Assembly: GCA_025455395.1 (NCBI GenBank)
Contig: JALOMO010000020.1
Coordinates: 1 to 47,575 of the forward strand
DNA from: Bacteroidales bacterium
GTDB lineage: Bacteria; Bacteroidota; Bacteroidia; Bacteroidales; VadinHA17
Reading direction: 5' to 3'
Length of the DNA stretch: 47,575 nt
The translations under genes and the position numbers were made by a program. Shown piece by piece: positions 9,151 to 17,834 of this stretch. Every line of letters begins with the position of its first letter. The first letter of the stretch is position 1. The notes beneath the pieces were generated by a model. The model did no database searches and was not told the origin of the DNA. It worked only from the letters and a program-made list of their open reading frames with translations.

Positions 9151-11178
9151 TCAGTCCTTTACAAACTTATGAGTGCTGACTCCGGTGGCGGTGGTCACCC
9201 TGATGATATATGACCCACTGGCTAAGTGTCTTATATCCAGGTCATTATGCAGTATGTCACCGTTGATTGTCATGATCATTTTGCCCTGAATATCATAAAT
9301 TGAAATACTTAAGATATCTGCCTCTGTGCTGAAATATATTTTGTCAGTTGCAGGGTTGGGATAGATTGTGACATCACTTGCATATGCATGTTCTTCAACT
9401 GAAGTGATAACATCATTTGATGCTATCCAGCTTGATGCAATACTATTATCAAGGATCAGATCCTTAAGCTTCAGGTAGTAGCCGTTACCATCGGCATTTG
9501 GCCAGGGACTGACATCCGAATAAAGTACATAATCTATCACGTTGCCAAATGCGTCAGAAAGCACCAGGCTCTCGCTGCTGTTCGAAAGGTGTCGTGTAAA
9601 CTGACCAAAAGGAGCGAAGCCATACCTGCTCTGGAAAGCGGCGGTGTTGCTGGCGAGTATAACAGCCTGGAATGGCCCCAGAGTCGCATTTGCAGGAAAC
9701 TGATAGACCAGTCCTGTGCCGAGGAAATAAACACCGCTCAGGTTGACGGTAGTGTTGCTGTTGTTCCTTATCTCAAGGAATTCAAGGTCGTCATCGTCAG
9801 GGTACTGCGCCGTCGGAAGAGGATGATACATGATCTTTGTTATCACCAGTTTAGGCACGGGTACATCTGTGCAAGAAGAAAATGACCCTATGTTTGCTGT
9901 CATCCATGAGATACGGGCAGCGATGAATGATTTCATTGCGGTTACTCGCTGGGCATGTGTCCCGGTCTTGTTCCAGCGCTGGTATTCACGCGGTATTGCT
10001 TCGCTGATGCTGTCGGCATTAAGGTCAATGAATGCCTCGAGACTGGCCTGGTTAAGAGGCTGGCCGGGGGCAGTAAGCTCATTCCATCTTCTTGACAAGT
10101 AGCATCTGAATTGGGGATTGTAAAACAGATCACGCCAGAACCGTGATCCGTCATTGCCACCGTATTGGAATTGCCATACATTAGTTTTGCTCCTGTCAAG
10201 ACTCCACATGAAGAGATCGTTGCCATAGGTCAGGTCCAGGTCCCAAATAGGGCCTGCTCTCAGTTTCCCGTTCCTGTCCTTGTGAAAAAAGGTGCTGTAG
10301 GTGTAAGCATCGGCATTGGAGGCGAACTCATTGATCAGCATAAAGTCGATAAACGAGGGAATATCTATGATTGAAGGATAACCGTTCACTTCAGAGGCGT
10401 CCCCGTTCTTTGCAGCTGTCTCAAGCTTGAAGAACTCGCCCTTGATATAGTTTGTCTGCTGGCTTGTGACATCATCAGGATCAGGAAGGTCATGAATATA
10501 GTATACCGGATTATTAGTCCATGAGTACATGGTCCAGGCAATGGGGTCGCCGCCAGTTTGCTTGTCAGCTTTTGAGATATAACCTCCGGTGATAGCCGGG
10601 AATGTATTATCAGATTGGGTGATCTTGATGACGTCAACCCTGTTGTCATCAGACTTGATCTTCTCCTGCAGCATGTAAAGACCTTTGTAATCGTTGTTGA
10701 TAATGATCTCGCAATAGGAGGTTCTTGATGCATAATTACCAAGCTGCCTTGAAAGGTTATGACACAGGTAGTCACGCATCATTGCAGTGTCAAAAACCAT
10801 TCCTCCGAAGATCCAGTCGTTCTCCTCAGGCATCCCCAGAAGGCTGACATTATTATTGGTGACATCGTCAGCAAGGCGTGTTGTGAAGCCATAATTCTTT
10901 TTCGGGGAGACCTGTGACGAGGAGCCCCTTACTTCAATTCCTATGCGGCCATTGTAATCAAGGTAATCAGGATTGTTCTGGTCGGTGACATAGTTTCTCT
11001 GACCCGGTCCGCGGTAGATTATCTTCATCGTCGCCTTGACCTTTGGCTCATCAGGGATCGTAACTCCGCCGTCAGTATTAATGATGACAATAGGCAGGTT
11101 GCTGCTTGTAAGCGTCTGTGAGGCGACTGACAATCCTGTCAGAAAAAAGAGTACAACGGGTAGTAATAATATTCTCAT
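9151..11178 (-). CDS. Secreted CotH-kinase domain protein with lamin-tail domain and type IX sorting signal
   Basis: The protein has 675 residues from the chosen ATG at 11178, which opens a clear signal peptide (MRILLLPVVLFFLTGLSVAS). Upstream frame extension gives only an unlikely leader. The CotH kinase-like domain covers about 35-430, with YKGLYMLQEKIKSDD and the catalytic-type GPIWDLDLTYGN. A lamin-tail domain covers about 440-580 (VITKIMYHP, DLEFLEIRNNS). The C-terminal type A T9SS sorting domain begins about 604 (YPNPATDKIYFS) and ends in GSYIIRVTTATGVSTHKFVKD-type strands. CotH proteins are atypical protein kinases. The substrate here is unknown. Export by T9SS to the surface or medium is expected. 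Confidence 0.9.
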   Translation of the reverse strand: MRILLLPVVLFFLTGLSVASQTLTSSNLPIVIINTDGGVTIPDEPKVKATMKIIYRGPGQRNYVTDQNNPDYLDYNGRIGIEVRGSSSQVSPKKNYGFTTRLADDVTNNNVSLLGMPEENDWIFGGMVFDTAMMRDYLCHNLSRQLGNYASRTSYCEIIINNDYKGLYMLQEKIKSDDNRVDVIKITQSDNTFPAITGGYISKADKQTGGDPIAWTMYSWTNNPVYYIHDLPDPDDVTSQQTNYIKGEFFKLETAAKNGDASEVNGYPSIIDIPSFIDFMLINEFASNADAYTYSTFFHKDRNGKLRAGPIWDLDLTYGNDLFMWSLDRSKTNVWQFQYGGNDGSRFWRDLFYNPQFRCYLSRRWNELTAPGQPLNQASLEAFIDLNADSISEAIPREYQRWNKTGTHAQRVTAMKSFIAARISWMTANIGSFSSCTDVPVPKLVITKIMYHPLPTAQYPDDDDLEFLEIRNNSNTTVNLSGVYFLGTGLVYQFPANATLGPFQAVILASNTAAFQSRYGFAPFGQFTRHLSNSSESLVLSDAFGNVIDYVLYSDVSPWPNADGNGYYLKLKDLILDNSIASSWIASNDVITSVEEHAYASDVTIYPNPATDKIYFSTEADILSISIYDIQGKMIMTINGDILHNDLDIRHLASGSYIIRVTTATGVSTHKFVKD

Positions 11179-11199
11179 CCTTCGATCTGATGCCGGGTT

Positions 11200-11207
11200 C
11201 AAAGTTA
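11200..11207 (-). promoter_or_regulatory. candidate -7 element for the CotH gene
   Basis: Read on the minus strand this is TAACTTTG, a perfect match to the Bacteroidota -7 consensus TAnnTTTG, 22 bases upstream of the CotH ATG. No good -33 TTTG is seen at the usual spacing. The same spacer must hold the divergent thrB promoter; TATCTTTA at 11221-11228 on the plus strand is a weak candidate. Confidence 0.45.
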
Positions 11208-11260
11208 ATGTTTTATTATTTATCTTTAGCATTGCTGAATGTATCAAACCAGCCCGGTCA

Positions 11261-12190
11261 ATGAATAGGAGAGTAAGAGTAAAGGCACCTGCTACTGTTT
11301 CAAATCTGAACTGTGGATTTGATGTCATTGGCATGGCTATTAATGAGCCTTATGACATCGTCGATATTGAGCTGACAGATAATGGATTAATTGAGATAGC
11401 CGGGATAAGGGGATGTCAGAGCATCAGCAGGGATATTGATAAAAATGTTGCAGGAGCAGTGCTTAAAGCAATAATCTCAGCTACGGGAGTGAAGTGCGGC
11501 TTCAGAGTCATCATTGAAAAGGGAATTTTACCGGGAAGCGGAATCGGGTCAAGCGCAGCAAGCTCTGCCGCAACTGCTTTCGCAGCGAATATCCTTCTTG
11601 ACAATCGATTCACTCTTGCGGAGCTCGTTGCTTTTGCCATGGAGGGTGAAAGGCTTGCCTCAGGTTCGGCTCATGCGGATAATGTGGCGCCTGCAATTTA
11701 TGGAGGTATTACCCTTGTACGGAGCTATGAGCCTCTGGATATTATCCGGTTGAATATCCCTCCTGATCTCTGGAGCGTGGTGATTCACCCCCGGGCAGAG
11801 ATAAAGACCTCTGAGGCACGGAAGATACTTGACAAAGAGATACCGCTGTCAACCGCAGTAAGACAATGGGGTAATGTAGGAGGACTGGTTGCCGGTTTTT
11901 TTTCATCTGATTATGATCTTATAGGGCGGTCGCTGGTCGATTATGTTGCTGAGCCAAAGCGTTCAGCTCTCATCCCGGGGTTTGATATGCTCAGGAAGGC
12001 TGCCAATGAAGGAGGTGCGCTTGGATCAGGCATTTCAGGATCAGGACCTTCGGTCTTTGCTCTCTGCCGGGGAGAGGATACTGCCGGAGAGGTTCTGGTG
12101 AAGATGTCAGAGGTTATGAACTCTTCAGGGATAAGATTCAGCGGTTATTCTTCACCGGTGAACCATGAAGGAACAGTCAGATGCAATTAA
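11261..12190 (+). CDS. thrB: Homoserine kinase (GHMP kinase)
   Basis: Homoserine kinase phosphorylates L-homoserine with ATP to O-phospho-L-homoserine, the last step before threonine synthase. The 309 residues from ATG 11261 match the family. The start was chosen because MNRRVRVKAPATVSNLNCGFD is the typical ThrB beginning; the frame is open further upstream but lies inside the divergent CotH gene. The ATP-binding GHMP motif is GSGIGSSAASSAA, and the C-terminal GHMP motif is GSGISGSGPSVFAL. thrC follows 18 bp later. The usual third partner, thrA, is not in the window. Confidence 0.96.
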   Translation: MNRRVRVKAPATVSNLNCGFDVIGMAINEPYDIVDIELTDNGLIEIAGIRGCQSISRDIDKNVAGAVLKAIISATGVKCGFRVIIEKGILPGSGIGSSAASSAATAFAANILLDNRFTLAELVAFAMEGERLASGSAHADNVAPAIYGGITLVRSYEPLDIIRLNIPPDLWSVVIHPRAEIKTSEARKILDKEIPLSTAVRQWGNVGGLVAGFFSSDYDLIGRSLVDYVAEPKRSALIPGFDMLRKAANEGGALGSGISGSGPSVFALCRGEDTAGEVLVKMSEVMNSSGIRFSGYSSPVNHEGTVRCN

Positions 12191-12208
12191 TCGGTATGGA
12201 AAGGGAAA

Positions 12209-13513
12209 ATGCTTTACTACAACCTGAATAATAAAAAAGAGAGAGTAACATTTAGGGAAGCCGTAACCCGTGGAATATCTTCAGATATGGGCTTATTTAT
12301 GCCTGAAGAGATACCTTCGCCGGGGCCTGATTTTTTCAAAAAACTTCCTGAAATGGAACTCCCGGAGATAGCATTTACCATAGCGGGAATGTATATTGGA
12401 GATGAAATTCCTTACAGGATTCTTAAAACCATATGTGATGAGTCCTTCAATTTTCCTGTAGTGATTAAGAAAATCGGCCCCGGGAAGACAGTCCTGGAGC
12501 TCTTTCACGGTCCAACTGCAGCATTCAAGGATTTCGGGGCAAGGTTCATGTCAAGGTGCCTTGGTTATTTTACATCAGGCGATGACCGGAAAAGTGTTGT
12601 TCTGGTCGCAACATCAGGTGATACCGGAGGAGCTGTGGCAGACAGTTTTGCCGGTGTTGATGCAGTAGATGTAATTATACTATATCCCTCAGGCCGGATA
12701 AGTCCCCTGCAGGAGAACCAGCTCACAACACATGGAGGCAATATCACGGCACTTGAGATCACCGGTACCTTCGATGACTGTCAGCAGATGGTCAGGGAGA
12801 CTTTTACGAAACTGGATACACGGAACAGAATAAGACTCACCTCAGCCAACTCGATAAATATAGCTCGGCTGATACCTCAGAGCTTCTATTACTATTACGC
12901 CATGAGTCGCAGTGAGAGTACAGAACCTGTTCTATCAGTTCCCAGCGGTAACTTCGGTAACCTGTCAGCAGCCGTTATGGCTTGGAGATCAGGTCTTAAG
13001 GTGAAGCATTTCATTGCATCTACCAACGTTAACAGGGTTGTTCCGGAATATATCAGGACAGGGAAGTATTGTCCGGCGAATACTGTCATGACCATAGCAA
13101 ATGCCATGGATGTCGGGAATCCCGGTAACTTTGTCAGACTGGCACAACTATTTGATAATGACCATGGAAAGTTTATTTCAAAGATATCAGGCTACTGGTT
13201 TGATGATGACCGGATAAGAAATCATATATGGGACGAATATCAGAGGTCAGGATACATTCTTGATCCTCACGGGGCGGTGGCGAGCCTTGGACTGGAGAGT
13301 TACATCAGAGATCATCCGGGGGCACAGGGCATTTTTACTGCAACAGCACACCCGGCCAAGTTCAGCGAGGTAGTTGAGCCAGTTATTGGCGAAAGACTGA
13401 CTTTCCCAGCCAGTCTTGATCGTTTTCTCTCCGGGAAGAAATTGTCTGTACCTATGAACCCGGGATATCAATATCTCAAGGAATACCTCACAGAGCGATA
13501 TCATTTACAGTGA
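12209..13513 (+). CDS. thrC: Threonine synthase
   Basis: A PLP enzyme that turns O-phospho-L-homoserine into L-threonine and phosphate. Its length of 434 residues is normal for the short bacterial class. Visible features are the N-terminal REAVTRGISSDMGLFMPE block and PLP lysine Lys107 in FHGPTAAFKDFGARF. Others are VLVATSGDTGGAVADSF, the glycine-rich phosphate-binding region, and PSGNFGNLSAAVMA. The gene is co-directional with thrB and 18 bp behind it, so the two are probably cotranscribed. Confidence 0.97.
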   Translation: MLYYNLNNKKERVTFREAVTRGISSDMGLFMPEEIPSPGPDFFKKLPEMELPEIAFTIAGMYIGDEIPYRILKTICDESFNFPVVIKKIGPGKTVLELFHGPTAAFKDFGARFMSRCLGYFTSGDDRKSVVLVATSGDTGGAVADSFAGVDAVDVIILYPSGRISPLQENQLTTHGGNITALEITGTFDDCQQMVRETFTKLDTRNRIRLTSANSINIARLIPQSFYYYYAMSRSESTEPVLSVPSGNFGNLSAAVMAWRSGLKVKHFIASTNVNRVVPEYIRTGKYCPANTVMTIANAMDVGNPGNFVRLAQLFDNDHGKFISKISGYWFDDDRIRNHIWDEYQRSGYILDPHGAVASLGLESYIRDHPGAQGIFTATAHPAKFSEVVEPVIGERLTFPASLDRFLSGKKLSVPMNPGYQYLKEYLTERYHLQ

Positions 13514-13558
13514 AGTATATCTACAGAACCTGACGGATATTATTTCCGTTCAAAACAT

Positions 13559-14710
13559 ATGACTGCTGCAACACGCGAATTCCAGGTATTTGTAAAACCG
13601 GCAGGTGCCAGGTGCAACCTGAGCTGTCACTACTGCTATTACCTTGAGAAGAGCTCTCTTTCAAGTCAATCAGGCAGAGCCGTGATGAGCGATGAGGTGC
13701 TTGACATGTATATCAGGCAGCACCTTGAAGCGGCAGGCGGCAACGAAGCATTCTTTTCATGGCATGGAGGCGAGCCGATGACGGCGGGTCTTGCTTTCTA
13801 TAAAAAGGCAGTGGCACTTCAGAAGAGATACAGGCCTGACGATAAGGTAATTGTTAACGGGATACAGACAAATGCCACGCTGATAGATGAAGAGTGGGCC
13901 CAATTTTTTAAGCGGGAAAAATTCATTGCAGGAGTAAGCCTTGACGGTCCTGCAGTTTATCACGACAGCAACAGGAGGAGGCGCGATGATACCGGAACAT
14001 TTCCCGATGTTTTAAGAGGTATTGATCTCTTAAAAAGGCATGAAGTACCGTTTGAGATATTATGTGTGGTCAGCAGTGCAAATATTTCTCACCCGCTTGA
14101 GATCTATTCTTTCTTCAGAACCCTGGGGACAGAGTATATTACCTTCCTGCCGCTTGTTGAATTTATGCCATCAGAAAATAAGAAGGTCTCGGCACGAAGC
14201 GTCGAGCCGGTTGAGTTTGGCAATTTTCTGGCGGCAATCTTTGATGAGTGGATTGAGAATGATATAGGCAGGATTAAGGTACAGGTATTTGAGGAGGCGC
14301 TCCGCTCCGCTTTCGGACAGGATCATACGCTCTGCATCTTCAGGAAAAGATGCGGCGGAGTACCCGTTTTAGAGATGAACGGCAACTTTTACTCATGTGA
14401 TCATTATGTGAATGCAGCTCATCTTGTTGGAAATATCAGAGATGCTTCACTTTCTGAATTACTTGATCATCCTGACCAGTCAGCCTTCGGACAGCTTAAA
14501 TGGGATACGCTGCCACGCTACTGTCTTGAATGCGAGGTACTCGATATGTGCAATGGCGAATGCCCCAGGAACAGGTTTATTGAGACGCCGTCAGGTGAGC
14601 GGGGGTTGAATTATCTCTGTTCCGGATACAGATTTTTCTTCAACCACTGCAAACCATTCGTCGGGGAGGTTGCCAGGGTTTGGAGGCAACAACGCTATAC
14701 TTCTTTCTGA
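13559..14710 (+). CDS. Radical SAM/SPASM anaerobic sulfatase-maturating enzyme-like protein
   Basis: This radical-SAM enzyme is of the anSME type, which oxidises an active-site Cys or Ser of sulfatases to formylglycine without oxygen. The 383 residues have the CxxxCxxC cluster site at Cys19, Cys23 and Cys26 (CNLSCHYCYY). SPASM-type cysteines follow in RCGGVPVLEMNGNFYSCDHYV and in CLECEVLDMCNGECPRN. The GGEPM motif and the DGPAVYHD segment fit the anSME clade. It lies 45 bp after thrC, but no sulfatase gene is in the window, so it must act on a partner encoded elsewhere. Maturation of a different peptide cannot be excluded. Confidence 0.88.
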   Translation: MTAATREFQVFVKPAGARCNLSCHYCYYLEKSSLSSQSGRAVMSDEVLDMYIRQHLEAAGGNEAFFSWHGGEPMTAGLAFYKKAVALQKRYRPDDKVIVNGIQTNATLIDEEWAQFFKREKFIAGVSLDGPAVYHDSNRRRRDDTGTFPDVLRGIDLLKRHEVPFEILCVVSSANISHPLEIYSFFRTLGTEYITFLPLVEFMPSENKKVSARSVEPVEFGNFLAAIFDEWIENDIGRIKVQVFEEALRSAFGQDHTLCIFRKRCGGVPVLEMNGNFYSCDHYVNAAHLVGNIRDASLSELLDHPDQSAFGQLKWDTLPRYCLECEVLDMCNGECPRNRFIETPSGERGLNYLCSGYRFFFNHCKPFVGEVARVWRQQRYTSF

Positions 14711-14719
14711 GATAGAAGG

Positions 14720-15574
14720 TTAACCTCCCATCTTCTCCCTGAAGAATTTCACTGTCCGTCCCCAGGCAAGATCTGCTGCCTCCTTGTTATATCTGTCCGT
14801 ATTGGTGTCGTTGTTGAATCCGTGCTCAGTACCTTCGTAGATAAAGATCTGGTATTCAATGCCTGCCTTCTTCAGTGCCTCCTCAAATGCCGGGATGCCT
14901 GCATTGATTCTCTCGTCATTGCCTGCATAGTGTGCCATTACCGGGGCCTTGATTTTTGGAACGTCCTCAGGTGCGGGGGTCGATCCGTAATAGGGTGCTG
15001 CTGCATTGAGCTCAGGAGCGTTGACAGCAACCTGGTTGGTCATGGCTCCTCCCCAGCAGAAGCCTGTACATCCCACCATACCTGATGACCTCGGATGTGT
15101 CTTAAGGTATTTGACTGCCGCCACGAAGTTTTTGATAGTCTTATCACGGTCAAGCTGTCCGATCATTGTGCGACCCTTATCCATGTCCTCCGGGGTGCCT
15201 CCGAGAGGGGAGAGGGCATCGGGGGCTAGGGCAAGGAACCCCTCCTCTGCCATACGCCTGTTCACATCCTGTATGTGAGGCACCAGACCTCTGTTCTCGT
15301 GTATTACGATGACTGCCGGCAGCTTCTTTTTCCCTTTCGGTACAGAGAGATATGCTCGCATCTCACCTGTCTCGCCGGGATAGGTTATAAACTCATTTAC
15401 GAGTTCGGTAACATCACTTTCAACCGGTGAAGCATCAGCGCTGTTTTGTTCGGGAAAGACAAAAACAGCTGCAGCCGTTCCCCCGGTGATGATTGCCAGT
15501 TTCTTCATGAATTCGCGCCTGTCAACTTTCCCGGCACGAAAATCATCATACAATTCATTCATTTTTTCGCTCAT
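14720..15574 (-). CDS. TAT-exported dienelactone hydrolase family protein
   Basis: An alpha/beta hydrolase of the dienelactone hydrolase (carboxymethylenebutenolidase-like) family, 284 residues. The triad is visible: Cys in GCTGFCWGGA, Asp in YAGNDERINAG and His in GTEHGFNND. The N-terminus has a twin-arginine motif (DRREFMKKL) followed by a hydrophobic stretch, so folded export by TAT is expected. The frame opens at GTG 15580, but ATG 15574 (MSEKMNELYDDF) is the better start. It lies 38 bp behind the nucleotide-sugar dehydrogenase and probably shares its transcript. The natural substrate is unknown. The convergent anSME gene ends only 9 bp away. Confidence 0.88.
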   Translation of the reverse strand: MSEKMNELYDDFRAGKVDRREFMKKLAIITGGTAAAVFVFPEQNSADASPVESDVTELVNEFITYPGETGEMRAYLSVPKGKKKLPAVIVIHENRGLVPHIQDVNRRMAEEGFLALAPDALSPLGGTPEDMDKGRTMIGQLDRDKTIKNFVAAVKYLKTHPRSSGMVGCTGFCWGGAMTNQVAVNAPELNAAAPYYGSTPAPEDVPKIKAPVMAHYAGNDERINAGIPAFEEALKKAGIEYQIFIYEGTEHGFNNDTNTDRYNKEAADLAWGRTVKFFREKMGG

Positions 15575-15612
15575 GATCACTTCATTTTATTGAGTATTTA
15601 GCTTCTCTCTAT

Positions 15613-17247
15613 TCAGCCTTTTCTTGTCTCCTCCTTAATTCTCTGGATATGCCCGCGCCCCAGTCCTTTAACTTCGCATCCGAGCTGGAAATAGCGGCGT
15701 ATATTATCATCCGTGAGTATGCCAAAACAGTCTATTATGGCAGCCGGTTGACCGATTGTCTTTACAACAGTGTCAGGATCAAGGTCTTTGTAGGCCTCAT
15801 GTGGCACGGCAAGAATGACTGCTTCAGCGCCTTTCAGTGCAATGTCAAGATCCTGTTCAATGCGTATCTCCTTAAGCTTTTCCTGGTTGCGGAAGAACTG
15901 CGCCTTGCTCTGTCCCTCACCCGGATAGGAGTCTTGCTGTTCAAACTCCCACCAGTGCTCAACATAGGGATCGTGTACCCGTATCTCAGCACCCATCTCT
16001 GTCAGTTTACGTATTACTATTTCTGACCCGCTGTATCTGGTGTCGCCCACATCTTCACGGTAGGCTGCTCCCAGTACCAGAACGTCGGAGGCTGCAATGG
16101 GTTTTCCCATATTCCGCAGAGCATCACGGGTAAGCTGCCCCACATGAAGCCCCCGGGTGTCATTAATGTCAATGGCAATCGGGGTTATCCGGAAGATATC
16201 GTCCTCGAAACCAAGAATATGCTTGTAGGCCCATATTCCCAGGCCACCATCTTTGGGAAGGCAGTAACCTCCGATACCGGGACCGGGAAAGATCATGTTA
16301 CTGTGTGTGGGTCTTACCTTTATCGCCTTTATTACCTTGACAAGGTCAACGCCGTTACGCTCAGCAAAGAGGCTCCACTCATCGAGGAATGCCAGTATTG
16401 TTGCCCTGTAGCTGTTCTCAACGATCTTTGCGGTCTCCGACTCAATAGGTCTGTCCATTACTGTCAGCGGGAACTTCTTTGTATTCAGCACCTCATTGAG
16501 AAACTTTACCACCCGTTTTTTAGCCTCCTCGTTGATGCCACTGCAAACTCTCCAGAAATCACGTATGCTTGCAACATAATTTCTGCCGGGCATTACTCTC
16601 TCGTAGCTGTGTGCCAGAAGCGGGTCAGAGTCGATTCCGCGTTTTCTGAAGGCTTTCTTCATTATAGGATAGGCGACCTGCTCTGTGGTGCCGGGGGCAA
16701 CAGTGGTCTCAATGAGAACCAGGGCACCAGGCTGTATATGCTCTGCGATGACTGCCAGCGATGCCTCCAGGGCTGCCATATCAGTCTGTCCGGCCCTTAC
16801 ATTGCCGAGTTCCGCCTTGAGATAATCGAACTGTACGTCAACAACCACCACGTCAGCCAGCTTGAGTACAACATAGGTATATGTTGCCATAAGCGACTTC
16901 TTATCGTTTACGCAACGGGCTATCATCGGATCAACTTCCGGATCTTCAGCTTTTACCGGAGACACCCCCCGGTTCAGCAGAGGTATCTTCCAGAAACTGC
17001 GGGCACTGGGGCGCTGCATCCCGATGACAAACTTTGAAGGCCTGCCATTTTCATCAACTGTATCAGCCACAATGGCTGCCATAACTGCACCGACGAATCC
17101 CACACCCATGACAACAACTATCTCACGGTTCTTTGCCCGCTCTCCCTCCACTCGCTTCTTAATGCTTTCGAATTCAGCTTTATAATCCTCTGGATTTGGC
17201 AGGGCAAATTTCTCACCTGCCGGACTGATTGAATACTTCTCACTCAT
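15613..17247 (-). CDS. UDP-glucose/GDP-mannose dehydrogenase family nucleotide-sugar dehydrogenase
   Basis: This enzyme type makes a uronic acid from a nucleotide sugar by a two-step NAD-dependent oxidation, for polysaccharide or glycan synthesis. The Rossmann motif is VVVMGVGFVGAVMAA about residues 43-57. The middle domain has LVLIETTVAPGTTEQV. The catalytic cysteine is Cys329 in GGYCLPKDGG. The C-terminal UDP-binding domain contains VLGAAYREDVGDTRYSGS. At 544 residues it is about 100 longer than the common 430-450, with an N-terminal extension of about 40 residues and extra internal segments. Which sugar is oxidised cannot be told. No polysaccharide genes lie next to it. Confidence 0.88.
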   Translation of the reverse strand: MSEKYSISPAGEKFALPNPEDYKAEFESIKKRVEGERAKNREIVVVMGVGFVGAVMAAIVADTVDENGRPSKFVIGMQRPSARSFWKIPLLNRGVSPVKAEDPEVDPMIARCVNDKKSLMATYTYVVLKLADVVVVDVQFDYLKAELGNVRAGQTDMAALEASLAVIAEHIQPGALVLIETTVAPGTTEQVAYPIMKKAFRKRGIDSDPLLAHSYERVMPGRNYVASIRDFWRVCSGINEEAKKRVVKFLNEVLNTKKFPLTVMDRPIESETAKIVENSYRATILAFLDEWSLFAERNGVDLVKVIKAIKVRPTHSNMIFPGPGIGGYCLPKDGGLGIWAYKHILGFEDDIFRITPIAIDINDTRGLHVGQLTRDALRNMGKPIAASDVLVLGAAYREDVGDTRYSGSEIVIRKLTEMGAEIRVHDPYVEHWWEFEQQDSYPGEGQSKAQFFRNQEKLKEIRIEQDLDIALKGAEAVILAVPHEAYKDLDPDTVVKTIGQPAAIIDCFGILTDDNIRRYFQLGCEVKGLGRGHIQRIKEETRKG

Positions 17248-17267
17248 ACTGACTCATTCTTTTAACA

Positions 17268-17287
17268 TATGGTTTTTCGGAACCATA
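17268..17287. repeat. small hairpin in the 17248-17423 divergent spacer
   Basis: TATGGTT (17268-17274) pairs with AACCATA (17281-17287) around a 6-nt loop, about 20 bases upstream of the nucleotide-sugar dehydrogenase start. It could sit in the 5' leader of that gene. Its function is unknown. Confidence 0.3.
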
Positions 17288-17330
17288 AATCTACAAAAAG
17301 TTACGGCAATTCTTATCATGGAATGTTTAT

Positions 17331-17338
17331 TATCTTTG
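17331..17338 (+). promoter_or_regulatory. weak candidate -7 element upstream of the lipoprotein-receptor pair
   Basis: TATCTTTG matches TAnnTTTG and lies 85 bases before the ATG at 17424, but no TTTG is found 20 bases upstream. A second possibility is TATGTTTT at about 17390 with a TTG 21 bases upstream. Neither is strong. Confidence 0.3.
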
Positions 17339-17423
17339 GAGATGATCAGAGTTTTTAAACTGGTTGGATGAGTGCTTTTTTTACCTGTATGTTTTGTGTG
17401 AACTATTCTAAAAGACATCTCGT

Positions 17424-17834
17424 ATGAAGAATCTATTGTTACTGATAATCATGGCATTACTGGTATCATTATCAGCATGCAGCAAGGATGAGGGCTCGGA
17501 TCGCTTTGACCTGATTACAGCACATATATGGAAGAGCGACAGTCTTCTGGCTGATGGCGTCGATGCCAGCGGTCCCGGACAGATACTTGAAAAATTCAAA
17601 GGCGACATCCAGTTCAAAAAGGATGGCACTGGTTACTTTGGGCAGTATACCGGAACATGGAGGCTGACCAATAATGATGCTAACCTCGTGATTCAGTCCC
17701 CGGAGTTGGTCGCTGCTGTAACAAGCACCATTATTGAATTGACAGAGACATCACTAAAGGTAAAATTCAGTTATCCGAATCTGGTCAATCCTTCTGATCC
17801 CCTTGACATTAGAATGACTTTCAAGCCCAAGTAA
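17424..17834 (+). CDS. Lipocalin-like small lipoprotein
   Basis: A 136-residue protein with a lipoprotein signal peptide (LLVSLSACSKDE, Cys19). It continues with a short beta-rich region (HIWKSDSLLADG, GDIQFKKDGTGYFGQYTGTW) that resembles the lipocalin-like DUFs common in Bacteroidota. Its stop overlaps the start of the TonB-dependent receptor by one base (TAATG), so the two are translationally coupled. A role as a surface or periplasmic helper of that receptor is inferred only from position. Confidence 0.75.
   Translation: MKNLLLLIIMALLVSLSACSKDEGSDRFDLITAHIWKSDSLLADGVDASGPGQILEKFKGDIQFKKDGTGYFGQYTGTWRLTNNDANLVIQSPELVAAVTSTIIELTETSLKVKFSYPNLVNPSDPLDIRMTFKPK

Noticed and set aside
13533-13549. 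Hairpin ACGGA/TCCGT between thrC and the anSME gene
   Set aside because: The stem is only 5 bp and no T-run follows, so it is too weak to call a terminator.
16144-17037. A 297-codon plus-strand frame
   Set aside because: It lies wholly antisense to the nucleotide-sugar dehydrogenase, which has complete catalytic motifs. The product is Cys- and Tyr-rich without domain character.
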